From NCBI RefSeq assembly GCF_907164915.1, contig NC_061867.1, positions 2,503,676-2,567,675 of the forward strand: DNA of 64,000 nucleotides, given 5' to 3'. Below the pieces are notes generated by a model. It saw nothing but the letters and a program-made list of their open reading frames with translations. It did no database searches and was not told the DNA's origin. The DNA is from Impatiens glandulifera. Lineage: Eukaryota > Streptophyta > Magnoliopsida > Ericales > Balsaminaceae. Shown in pieces: positions 1-10,110 of this stretch (its first letter is position 1; each line of letters starts with the position of its first letter). The position numbers were made by a program, and so were the translations under genes.

Positions 1-499
1 GGGCTTGGGGTAGTAGTTGAAAAATAATTATATTTGTCGAAGTTTGCATTGCTTGATCGACTTCAAACTTTGACAACATGTTAGTTATTTCTGGTGTTAT
101 GTTATGAACGGTGAATATCTAATCTTTTGAGGTTTTTATGTCTGTCTAAGAAAGTAAGAACAATCATAAATGCATAATTTGTATGGTTGGTTAATCTTTT
201 TTTTTTTTTTTTTTTGTTATTTGTCAAAATAGTTGTGTGATTTTGATACACTTAATTAGACTCTAGTTTGGTTATATCTAGAGACCCTAATTGTAACATT
301 GTTAAAGATAGTGGATTGTTACGTGGTTTTATTCTCAATTTTGTAAAGATTTTCCACGCTAAACTTGTAATCAATATCATTTTGTTTTGTTCTCTTGGGA
401 AAATGTTTTGTTTTAAAAAAAAAACATTTTCTTAATCAAAATTAAGTATTTTACTATTTGTTTTCCCAATCTTGTGACATTGTAATATGTGACTTTTCA
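1..499 (+). mobile_element. Copia-type LTR, 3' part, running off the left edge
   Basis: This stretch is nearly the same as 40970-41415, which follows a recognisable Copia RNase H tail and polypurine tract on the + strand. A more diverged relative lies at about 60130-60660. The shared landmarks are a GTAGTAGTTG/GTAGCAGTTG block, the ACTCTAGTTTG block and a TTTTCCACGCTAAACTTG block close to the 3' end. The likely 3' end is the TTTTCA at 494-499, directly before sequence shared with the 5' region of the CLE-like gene at 33052. The 5' part lies outside the window, so solo LTR versus full element cannot be decided. Confidence 0.6.
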
Positions 500-560
500 A
501 TATCTATTGAAGAAGAAACTGCATCTAATCTTCCAATATATTCCCATTCCCAAATCCTCA

Positions 561-788
561 ATGGTGAATCACAATTTCCCTGTTGTTTTCATTCTGCTCA
601 TATCTCTTAGTCTCATGAATCAAGATTCCAACTGTCGGCCAATCCCAAAACCATCATCATCGGAGCAAATGGTAAAAACCCAATTTGATCTTCATAGTTT
701 GATTCCATCAACAACAAAAGCAGACCTAATCTATGGAGCTTCAAAACCAAACATTCCAGCAAGACCAAACCCACTTCACAACAGATAA
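561..788 (+). CDS. CLE-type signalling peptide precursor (copy 1, variant peptide)
   Basis: The 75-residue product looks like a CLAVATA3/ESR-related prepropeptide. Residues 1 to about 25 form a hydrophobic signal peptide (core FPVVFILLISLSL). A polar variable region follows, and the C terminus (residues 63-74, PNIPARPNPLHN, then a final Arg) matches the 12-residue CLE hormone pattern RxVPxGPxPLHN at Pro4, Pro7, Pro9, Leu11, His12 and Asn13-equivalent sites. CLE peptides are processed from such precursors, secreted, and read by leucine-rich-repeat receptor kinases. Two normally strong positions differ: the first Arg is Pro and the central Gly is Arg, so activity is doubtful. The ATG at 561 is chosen over an in-frame ATG at 489 because it opens the signal peptide and is conserved in the copies at 33052 and 41477. 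A Copia LTR directly precedes the 5' region. The TLP gene at 912 converges on it. Confidence 0.62.
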   Translation: MVNHNFPVVFILLISLSLMNQDSNCRPIPKPSSSEQMVKTQFDLHSLIPSTTKADLIYGASKPNIPARPNPLHNR

Positions 789-911
789 GTTTTGACCGGA
801 TCAAGACCCCTCTCTGTTCTTCTCGAGTTCCCAATATCATCATGTAATTAATTAAGCATATGAAATTAAACAAATAGTTAATAAAATTCATTAACATAAA
901 ATCATAAATTG

Positions 912-1730
912 TTATTGTTTTGACAAGGAAACATAAAACTGTTTGTTGCAACTCTTGAATGCAGGGGCAACAACTGTTATTTTAGCCGAAGGAGGAATAC
1001 TTATAGTGGAATTACGTGGGCACATTGTTCTTGTTTTTATTGATTCCGAACCTGGGCAGAAAACAACCTTGTAGTCAGTTCCTCCCGGGCAAGTGAAAGT
1101 GCTTGTTTGATCGTCTTTCGGGTAACTATAAGCATCCGGGCATCTATCCTTGAAGAATCTTGAAAAACTGGTAGGTTCACATCTACTAGAATTGCAACAA
1201 TACTGGTCAGTCTTGAATACGGTACATGGGTTATTGCATCCTCCTAGAGCCTGTAATTGGTTTGGACATTGCCCGATGATATCATCGGTGCACCGAATGT
1301 CTGAGGTGCACCCGTTTGAGGTGGGACTGAATTGCATCGGCAAGTTGAACCCGTCGACAAGAGACATGTCAAAGAAGTCCAAGTTATTGAACTGATTCAA
1401 TGCATACTCGGCCAAAGTGTTGGGAGGTGAGCCGTAGGTTTGACACTCTAGGAGCCCATTGCAATCCCCTGTTTGGCAACTACCATGACCGGACTCGTTG
1501 AATTCGCAGCCAGTCCTGGCCCAGATTCGGCCTGTTGTTTTTAATGGCATGTTTAAGGTCCATGTTTGGGATTGGTTGAGTTGCCGGCCACCGCCGGGTA
1601 TGGCAGCAGCCCAAACGGGGAAGGAGCAGTTATTGGTGATCGTGAAAGTGGCTGAATCGATGAAAGATGGGGAAAGAAGGGATGATGTAACTAGAAGGAG
1701 AGAATTAATGGAGAAGGAGAAGGAGACCAT
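912..1730 (-). CDS. Thaumatin-like / PR-5 protein (TLP copy 1, intact)
   Basis: A single-exon 272-residue secreted protein. Residues 1-26 are a signal peptide ([14 protein letters not shown]...). The mature protein starts near [16 protein letters not shown], the usual TLP opening. The family signature [16 protein letters not shown] is complete, followed by [16 protein letters not shown] and [16 protein letters not shown]. The sixteen canonical cysteines are present, as are the acidic-cleft residues (Arg in GRIWAR, Glu in LLEC, both Asp in [11 protein letters not shown], Asp in CPDAY). TLPs of the PR-5/osmotin group are extracellular or vacuolar defence proteins, some binding beta-glucan. Unusual: about 40 extra residues follow VVFCPG, with two more cysteines and an N-glycosylation site (RNST), shared by most copies here but not by the one at 63683. 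It converges on the CLE-like gene at 561. Confidence 0.93.
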   Translation of the reverse strand: MVSFSFSINSLLLVTSSLLSPSFIDSATFTITNNCSFPVWAAAIPGGGRQLNQSQTWTLNMPLKTTGRIWARTGCEFNESGHGSCQTGDCNGLLECQTYGSPPNTLAEYALNQFNNLDFFDMSLVDGFNLPMQFSPTSNGCTSDIRCTDDIIGQCPNQLQALGGCNNPCTVFKTDQYCCNSSRCEPTSFSRFFKDRCPDAYSYPKDDQTSTFTCPGGTDYKVVFCPGSESIKTRTMCPRNSTISIPPSAKITVVAPAFKSCNKQFYVSLSKQ

Positions 1731-4654
1731 TAAGTTAATTTAGGTTTGTGATTGAAACAGAGGATTGATTAGAATTAGGAGAGAAGAATTCCATGGTCAT
1801 ATCATATGTAGTGTGGTGGAACATAAACACACATAAGTCACGGTCCTTAATTAATGTTTATCTTCACTTTTAGTCAAAGTGAACCTATATATTTGTCGGC
1901 CATCAATGATTAATGTTCCGCGTTGTTGAATAATAGAAGTATAGGATATTTTTAAACAAGTAAATATCCTCGTTTTAATACAATATGAATAGTTTTTAGG
2001 TGAGACATTGCTTAATTTGTTTGTTAAGATTATCCATATTATTTTTGTTGGAAAATGTTTTGAGAGTCAAATATTACATTCAAAATCTCGTTTCTTTATG
2101 ACTAGTTAATATGTTTGGTAAGTCTTATATGTCACGAGGAGGTTGAATTGACAACCCACTTATTTTGCATTGTCAATAGATGACTAGTATCTGAAGTCTT
2201 TTGTACAGTATTACTGAAATTTATTGGGTGATGTCCGAGTCTTTAGAAAGTTGCTAAAAAATTTGAATTGATGCGTTTGATATTACATACTACATATTTG
2301 GGTTATCATTCCAATTATATTTTGGTGGACTATCTGGTTTGAGAGAAATCGTCAAAACTTCAATGATCGTAGACGTCTGATGTTTATAATTTATAATGTT
2401 ATTATTACGTTTTTTTAGATTCGTTTCGGAAAATCGATGGAATCAACTGGAGAGTTAATTGTTTTTCTTGAAGGCATACAAGCTCAATAGCCTATTAGAT
2501 ATTTTGGTTGTATTATATATATATTTTTTTTCATATCAAGTTTTATGAATTTTATCATTTTTAATAAATTGACCATTTTAAAATAATAATAATAATAATA
2601 ATAATTTAACCGTACCTCAAGTGACAGAAGTTAGTATTTAATAACCAACATTTATGGGTTTTTGTAGAGACTTGTAAAGCACAAACTCATGCATTTATGG
2701 TCATAGGTTTGAGTCTTCATCCGGGTCCATTGGCAACTCTCAAGATTTTGTGATTCACAAGGAATTATTCATCGACGATCTTGTCCTCACACGCATAAAC
2801 AAAATGGGAAAGAGAAACACAAACACCGTCACATTACTGAAATTGGTTTAACGCTTCTCGCTCATGCCTATATGCCCTCATCATTTTGGGACGATGGTTT
2901 TGCTATGGCGGTCTATATAATAAATCGATTGCCAAATATAAAAAATATTTTTTTGGGTTTTCAAATTCGAAAACAAAAGTAAATATAAATGAATTGTATA
3001 TGAATAAAAAATATTTAAGATATCTTTATTTATTATTACTATTTATTTTTAAAGTTTGTATTGTCCTTCAAATGTTTAGAGATATTAACTCTCCAAAACA
3101 ATAATCTATATATATATAAAAAACACACTTTTTTTTTATAATTTTTTAAAGGGCGGTGTAGGTATAAAATAATCTTTGTTAATTTTTTTCTCTTTAGCTA
3201 GGTTACTAGATATTTTTCACTCAATTAACCTTATATATTCTTCGAATTCCTTCTCCAAGATATATTCCCTCTTTGTTAAATATATTTTAGTTTAATAAAT
3301 ATTTATAAAAAAATACCTCAATTAAAGAATTATATAAAAAAAAATTACAAATATACAAAATAACATTTGCACAATTCAAATAACTAAATGAAAAATTAGA
3401 TGCTAAATAGTATAAATTATTTGTATAAATTAAAATTGTAACAAAAAAAACTCAACAATTTTATAATTTTTGTAAAAGTGATTTCAAATAATAAAAAATT
3501 GTTTAAACTCAGTAACGATGGAGGATGAAACTAAGCAAATTGAACAAACAAATTATTAAATATTATGAGTGATGTAAAAATCATTATTATGTATGGATCG
3601 ATAAACAATGCCAAAATTTGTTTATAAGTGATATCTAATCATTTACCTATATAGTTAAAATTATAATAAGAAATTATAAAAATCATGTAAAGATAAATGA
3701 AAAGGAGCCTTCAAAATTATGAACGATACTAAATTGATGCAACATACCCATATTTCAATTTACTATGTTTTGTGTTTCGTTTTGTACCACCTTCACACAG
3801 AAATTGATCATTTTATAAAATGAGTTAAAAGTAAAAAAAAAAAAAATCAATATATTTTGTGAATGTGATACAAAGTGGAACACAAAATTTGGAAAAATAG
3901 ATTTGAACCTTAATATATCTAGGGCCACTTTTAATGGATTGAGGGCCACTTTTAATGGATTGAGAAATTGTTAAAGACCATCGAGAAAGAAACTAGACTT
4001 TTTGTGAGCTTTGAAAAATTTAGAAAAACATGATTTGAGGCAAAGAAAATGAAAAAAAAAATGTTTTTGAAGGAATCAAACATAGGATTTAATTGTTATT
4101 ATTTAAAAAAAGTTGTAAAATATACTAATTTGGTAAGCAATAATATTTGTATGGACTAGTACAGACTGTTTCTCACCACTTTCTTTTTGGCATCATCGAT
4201 CCATTAATTCAGAACGCACTTAAGAGGATCATGTAAAATTCATTCCTTGGCCGAATAGTAGATTCCCAATATTGAACATTATTTAATTAGTTTTGGTGAC
4301 TAATTACTTTAAGTTTTTCTGTTTGGACGTGTATGATCGGTTTTGTTTCGCACCCAACTATTCATCTTGACTAATGTATTTAATAAAATAAAATATGATA
4401 TTAATATAAATTAAGACTTTATTTAACTCAAATTCTTTTATTTTTTATTTGATTACTTGCACTAATTTTAGAGATGGCAAACTTTTTTCATGTAAGTTTT
4501 TTTTTTAATCTAACTTTTGATATGTTAAATTTTTATAATGGTAGGTATACTTATAATATTTAAACTAATATTCTTAAAAAAACAGATTACTTTCCAAACA
4601 TAAAAGATTGATATATATATATACTATGCCAACCCATTTTTCAAGGCAATTCAT
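1731..4654. repeat. AT-rich intergenic block, duplicated elsewhere in the window
   Basis: I see no gene here. Long stretches recur near 42660-45900 and 57300-58740, with shorter pieces at 38400-38560 and 48540-49260 and an inverted piece at 52020-52350. Shared landmarks include GATGACTAGTATCT (about 2180), TTTGTGATTCACAAGGAATTATTCATC split over about 2747, and CTCAATTAACCTTATATATTC (about 3220). It also holds an (ATA)n tract at about 2584-2605 and a 23-bp direct duplication at 3918-3963. The block moved together with the TLP gene to its left. Confidence 0.7.
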
Positions 4655-4815
4655 CTAATAAAATAAAGAAGATATTACTAGAGTTTTAAAGTATAAAATT
4701 ATCTAACCTAGTGGTTTATGATAAAAATTTAGTATTTTTAATTGGTCATGAGTTCTAATCTCTCAAAAATCTATTTTTCTATCAATTTTTTTTTGTAGCG
4801 CAAAGCTCGCTTAGA
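4655..4815 (+). repeat. SINE-like fragment related to the start of the 4.9-kb array unit
   Basis: The order TAATAAAATAAAGAA, TAACCTAGTGGTTTA, GTCATGAGTTCTAATCTCTC matches the start of each array unit (for example 15995-16140). TAACCTAGTGG resembles an RNA polymerase III A box and the GAGTTCTAATC piece a decayed B box, as in tRNA-derived SINEs. No clear tail or target duplication is visible, so the class is tentative. Confidence 0.4.
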
Positions 4816-5016
4816 TATTCTTTCTAAAAAGATTCGGCACTATTATATTGAAAAAATTTTAGAGGTTTTCCTGACTTTGTCTGTGTCAACAAAAAATTCG
4901 AAATATCTCGACTTTATTAGAACGAGTTTGAGTCAAATTGTCTGCGGTTGAATATGGAAGTAAAGAAGAATAGATATACCGGTCATTGGAAGGAATAACC
5001 ACCCTAAAAATCTTCC

Positions 5017-5516
5017 NNNNNNNNNNNNNNNNNNNNNNNNNNNNNNNNNNNNNNNNNNNNNNNNNNNNNNNNNNNNNNNNNNNNNNNNNNNNNNNNNNNN
5101 NNNNNNNNNNNNNNNNNNNNNNNNNNNNNNNNNNNNNNNNNNNNNNNNNNNNNNNNNNNNNNNNNNNNNNNNNNNNNNNNNNNNNNNNNNNNNNNNNNNN
5201 NNNNNNNNNNNNNNNNNNNNNNNNNNNNNNNNNNNNNNNNNNNNNNNNNNNNNNNNNNNNNNNNNNNNNNNNNNNNNNNNNNNNNNNNNNNNNNNNNNNN
5301 NNNNNNNNNNNNNNNNNNNNNNNNNNNNNNNNNNNNNNNNNNNNNNNNNNNNNNNNNNNNNNNNNNNNNNNNNNNNNNNNNNNNNNNNNNNNNNNNNNNN
5401 NNNNNNNNNNNNNNNNNNNNNNNNNNNNNNNNNNNNNNNNNNNNNNNNNNNNNNNNNNNNNNNNNNNNNNNNNNNNNNNNNNNNNNNNNNNNNNNNNNNN
5501 NNNNNNNNNNNNNNNN
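5017..5516. other. Assembly gap of 500 N
   Basis: Exactly 500 unresolved bases, which suggests a placeholder of arbitrary size. The gap removes the 5' end of the Ulp1-like gene and probably the left end of the Mutator-like block. Confidence 0.99.
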
Positions 5517-5517
5517 A

Positions 5518-8500
5518 TTCGAGAACAGTGGAGGTCCTTCAACCTACCAAATGCCTGACAAAATTCTACAGAACACAGAAGGAGACAGTAACTTCAAGAT
5601 GGACTTCGTGGTGTTTGTTGTATCCAGTTTTTTGTGGACATCCCAAAATCCACAGTGCAGGTAAACCCAAAGAACCTAGCATTAATTCTGTGATCTCATT
5701 TAGAACTTCAATATCATTTTACATGGCTTGAGTCACTACTTTTTTATTTTCAGATTCAAAGTACTGAAATCCCTCCAGGATGTATCTAAAATCAAAGACT
5801 ACAACTGGTGCAAGTTCACGTTAGACGGGCTAGTCGACAGTGTTTATAAGTGGAAAGCAAAGAAGACATCCTATTTCCATGGACCATTAACCTTTCTTTT
5901 GGTGAGTGTAGAAATCTATTTGCTGGAGGTTGTCCATTCATAATTTTTTGATGACTTTGAACGTAACATATATTTGTTCATGCTAATGTATCAGTTGTGC
6001 TACTTGGACCGTGTGGTTGAGTTCAAGGTAAACAGTAAGATCTCAAGGAGTTTTCCTATTCTAGGATGCTGGGACGAGAAGAAGATGTACGAAAGGGTTG
6101 AGTATGAGGCTGCACAGGGGGGGTTTGGACATGGTAGGGTGGTTGCTCGCATAGCCATGCCGAATGAGCAACCACCGATGCAACAAAATGTGCAGCCAAC
6201 ACCACCACAAACTGGAGATGACCATCCAACTCAGCATGCTCCAATTACACAAAACCTGGCGTCATGTTTGAGGAAGGTTGCTGCCGCTGCCGAAGAATTG
6301 GCACAAGGGGCTAAATATCTGAATGAGATGCACCAGATAAACGCCATGGAACTTGTACAGTCTGCGTTTGAGCCCTTGGCCACGGTGCTAAACTCCAATG
6401 CAATCCTGAGGGAAGGCTTACAGCGGAGTCTGGACCAAAACAAAAAGCAGCAGCCCAGAGGAAGTGGCATTAACCCCCACACGGAAGCCACCACCCAAGC
6501 GAAAGGCAACACCCTTCCTACCAACAAACCCTGCCAACACCAATCCAACGGCCCCATCGAACAAGAACACATTCACCCCCTCCACCGAAACGAAGACAAA
6601 GCCAACCACCCACCAACGGCCCCATCCAACAAGAGCACACTTTCTCCCAACATCCAAAAAAAGATCAACGCAGACAACCAAGCCAAATCCAACACCCATC
6701 CTCTAAACACCCTAGACCACACACAACCCACCCTCACACCAACACCCCAATCCCACAAGAACCCCCTTCCACTCAAAACAGTTACCCAAACCCCAGCCCC
6801 ACCCCCTCCAATGGCACAAGCCAACGCCAACCCCCTTCCTCCAATCATAACCACACCCCCTCCAGTGGCACAAGCCAAAGCCAACCCCATTCCTCCACTC
6901 AAAACCACACCCCCTCCAATGGCACAAGCCAAGCCCAAAACAAACCCCATTCCTCCACTCAAAACCACACCCCCTCCAATGGCACAAGCCAAAGCCAACC
7001 CCATTCCTCCAATCATAACCACACCCCCTCCAATGGCACAAGCCAAGCCCAAAACAAACCCCATTCCTCCACTCAAAACCACACCCCATACATTGGCACA
7101 AGACAAGCCTAAAGCAAACCCCATTCCTCCACTTAAAACCACACCCCCTCCATTGGCACAAGACAAGCCCAAAGCAAACCCCATTCCTCCACTCAAAACC
7201 ACACCCCCTCCATTGGCACAAGACAAGCCTAAAGCAAACCCCATTCCTCCACTCAAAACCACAACCCCTCCATTGGCACAAGACAAGCCCAAAGCAAACC
7301 CCATTCCTCCACTCAAAACCACACCCCCTCCAATGGCACAAGACAAGCCCAAAGCAAACCCCATTCCTCCACTCAAAACCACAACCCCTCCAATGGCACA
7401 AGCCAAACCCAAAGCCAACCCAATTACTCCCAAAACAGAAACCAACACGAACCCCAGCACTACAACCACCCCAGCCTTGCCTCCTACCCTAATTATCCAA
7501 AAAAAAGAGGAAGCAGGACCTTCAAAGGCCTTAAATGTCCAAAGAAAAGCCCCACGAAATTTGAAAACTGATTGGTTAACCGATGTCATCAAAACCGAAA
7601 CCAACAAAAACTCCCCTTCTTTGGCGATAGTTAAAAAGGAACCTGAAGAATGCATCTCCAGTCTACCACAGCCACTTCAAACCGCCTCGTCATTGGAGAC
7701 AGTAAAGAATGAACCTGAAGAAGGCATCTCCAGTCTACTAACGCCATTTCACACCGCCTATTCTTTGGAGATAGTAAAGAATGAACCGGAAGAAGGCATC
7801 TCCAGTGTACTACCGCCACTTCAAACTGGCTCTTCTCGTCCAAACATGCGAACGACAGAATGGGTTAAAGCATTGGAATTGCCTACAGCTTTGAAAACAC
7901 CACAATTCAATAAAATGTTTAGGGATGACAAGAAACTAACAAACTTTCAGAAGATTTTTGTGGGTTTCGTATTTGCTGGAGGACTTGATCCAAGGTAATG
8001 TTTGCTGCAAATGCTTTTTTCCATCATAAAAAATAGGAATTGCACACCATCTTGAAAAATGTTTTGCTGTTTTCATGCAGTGAAATGTTATTTATTGCGG
8101 AACACCTATGTCTACACGTGACGCGCGGGGACATGCTCACAATGGCTAATGAAACCTGGGTAGACAGTATGATTATTGATGTTTGGTCATACATTTTGCA
8201 CAACCTTTGTAGGAAAAATGTCAAATCTCGTTACAAGAAGATTTTCTACACAACCGTGCTCACCGTAAGTTGTACTAGCACTGTTATTTATCAATTATGT
8301 TATTCTTGTGAGACTAAAGGACTGCTGTAAACAGATTTTTTTCGTGAAGGTGGGATAACTACGCGAGAAAAATTCAATGACAGGTTCTGTCTAGAAGGTC
8401 GTGCTTTCCAAATTTCAAAAATGGACCTCTGGGAAGTGGACCTCGTAAGTACATCTCTGGCTGTCATACCTTATAATATCATTTACCACTCAGTTCAAAT

Positions 8501-9080
8501 CTAATCTTTTCTAATTCTATCCACAGTTGTTTTTCCCAATCATTGATGACAGACATTTCTACCTTGTTTGCTATAACTTCATACAAAGGCAATTTCAAGT
8601 AATTGATAACCGGGAGTCACCTATGCAATCGCCCTTCGAAAGAAGATATAAGAATGCACAAATCTTGGTATGACACTACAATTAAAATTTAAAACAGTTC
8701 AATTTTGGAATTCTAGTAGCACTAAAATACATTACATAATGTTGTTTGTAATGATGTATCAGGATGACTACATTCAACAATATATGAACGACGTAGACCC
8801 CGTTCTTGCTAAAAAGTATGGCGGTTTGGAAAAGATATGTCTGAAATTGCCATGGCAGGATTCAAAGAATTACACTGACTGCGGCATTTTTTGCATGAGA
8901 CACATGGAGACGTATGAAGGTGAGGTGAAGGGGTGGAAAACTGGCTTTGGAGTTAAAAGAAATGTAAGGAACCAAATAAGGACATTGAGGATGGAATACT
9001 GTTGGCGTGTCATTGGCTCGGAGCTCAACAAGGCCAGGAGCGAGGTCTACAATTCCTGCCGTAAATGGATAAGTCAATGA
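5518..9080 (+). CDS. Ulp1-like (C48) cysteine protease family gene of plant MULE type, 5' truncated by gap
   Basis: Proposed exons: 5518-5660, 5754-5901, 5995-7994, 8081-8264, 8335-8444, 8527-8667, 8763-9080, all with GT/AG borders; about 1010 residues remain. The N-terminal part (FKMDFVVFVVSSFL, VLKSLQDVSKIKDYNW, LCYLDRVVEF) is the conserved region found upstream of Ulp1 domains in plant transposon-linked proteins. The C-terminal part is the protease: His in DDRHFYLVCYN (8554), Asp in FQVIDN (8605), Gln in LPWQD (8856) and Cys in YTDCGIFCMRH (8880). Ulp1/SENP enzymes cleave SUMO from precursors or conjugates. The large third exon adds a proline-rich repeat (6790-7437) and three 24-residue repeats (7618-7833). 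In-frame joining works at every junction except exon 5, which is 110 nt: one base short in a T run. That could be a frameshift or a sequence error. Convergent with the transposase gene. Confidence 0.8.
6790..7437 (+). repeat. Coding minisatellite, 54/60-bp units, proline-rich
   Basis: About eleven head-to-tail units inside the third exon of the Ulp1-like gene encode variants of TTPPPMAQAKPKANPIPPLK (20 residues) or an 18-residue form lacking PK. Unit variants alternate (MAQAK, LAQDK), suggesting growth by unequal exchange. The frame is kept throughout. Confidence 0.93.
7618..7833 (+). repeat. Three 72-bp coding repeats with SUMO-acceptor-like VKxEPEE motif
   Basis: Three exact-length 24-residue units each begin SL-x-x-V-K-[KN]-E-P-E-E-[CG]-I-S-S. 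The cores VKKE (7630), VKNE (7702) and VKNE (7774) fit the SUMO acceptor consensus (hydrophobic-Lys-x-Glu) with acidic residues after it. A fourth match, IKTE, lies just upstream at 7588. Confidence 0.9.
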
Positions 9081-10110
9081 ATTAGGAACTGTATACATAA
9101 TGTGTAATTAAATTTTACAAAGAATTTTAGTTCACATGAGTACAATAATGTACTCATAGACAGATGGGGTAATTAAACTATTCCTATAATTGTAATGATT
9201 TATTGTTACAATAAAGAATATGTTGTGTAATTTCAATTCTAAAAAATTGTTACTTCACATCCTCACACTTATGAACGTGTATACATGAAGTGTGTTTTTT
9301 ATGAAATTTGATTTTCAAATACTTGTTCAATTATGTGTTAAATGAATAAATTAAGTGAAATAAACATGAGCCGCATAAATATTCGCTTCAAACACCTTCT
9401 CTTCATAAAATATGTATGTGAAGCCTCTAATTTCATGAAAGAAATATGAAGAGAATAAATATTCGCCTCTAATACATACTTTCGATGAAGCGAATACATA
9501 TTCGCCTCACGTTACTGATAATGTAAAGACACCATCTCATCCATGAGAAGCGGGATGACTTGTCATGTCACTGCACTTACCACGACATGTAAATACCAGT
9601 TTCAACATAAAGATCAATTTCATCAGACAAAGATGGTTAGGTTCAAGCGAAAACATCTTCGCCTCAGTATTATGTTTCATTTTCTCAATTTGCAACTAAA
9701 AGGATACTTAATATTAGTTGACTTGGGGCGAATAAATATTCGATTCATATAGGTGTTTGTAATTTTTTAGAAATGAATTAGTGTGGTCATTCATTTGGTA
9801 TTTCATAAAACTTCGCATGCATACATTCGACCTTATTGTTTGTTTCAAATCCAACGTACATACAATACTATATACATATCAGATTTCACATGAAACTGGA
9901 ATTCGATAGTTGAGATGACAAAAGAACAGTGAACGGAGTATTGGCGTCCATGCTGAAACTTTCGTCCCATTGTTGAGGAGTTGAGAACTGAGGAGTTGTC
10001 GTTGGCATTGCACTTGATGGCTGGAAAGGAAGATCAAATTTATTTAAAAGTATGTTATTATATGAATATTAATAACACAATTATTAGTAAAGAAGGGTAA
10101 GTCAGCAATT
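9081..10110. other. Spacer between convergent Ulp1-like and transposase genes with short palindromes
   Basis: No gene seen. The spacer contains several copies of a palindromic word of the type GAAGCGAATacATATTCGCCTC, at about 9369-9391, 9448-9469, 9487-9508, 9644-9665 and 9725-9747. The same words recur upstream of the transposase and BRCT genes but not elsewhere in the window that I could see. Confidence 0.6.

Noticed and set aside
1150..1743. Plus-strand ORFs inside TLP copy 1 (and equivalents at 37455, 42071 and 47959)
   Set aside because: They are antisense shadows of TLP genes; the minus-strand frame has the signal peptide, family signature and cysteines.
4886..5558. ORFs of 190-218 residues over the N gap
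   Set aside because: They consist almost only of undefined residues from the 500-N gap.
6573..7655. A 360-residue minus-strand ORF rich in Gly, Val and Cys-Trp repeats
   Set aside because: It is the antisense of the proline-rich repeat exon of the Ulp1-like gene; the repeat lacks stop codons on both strands by composition.
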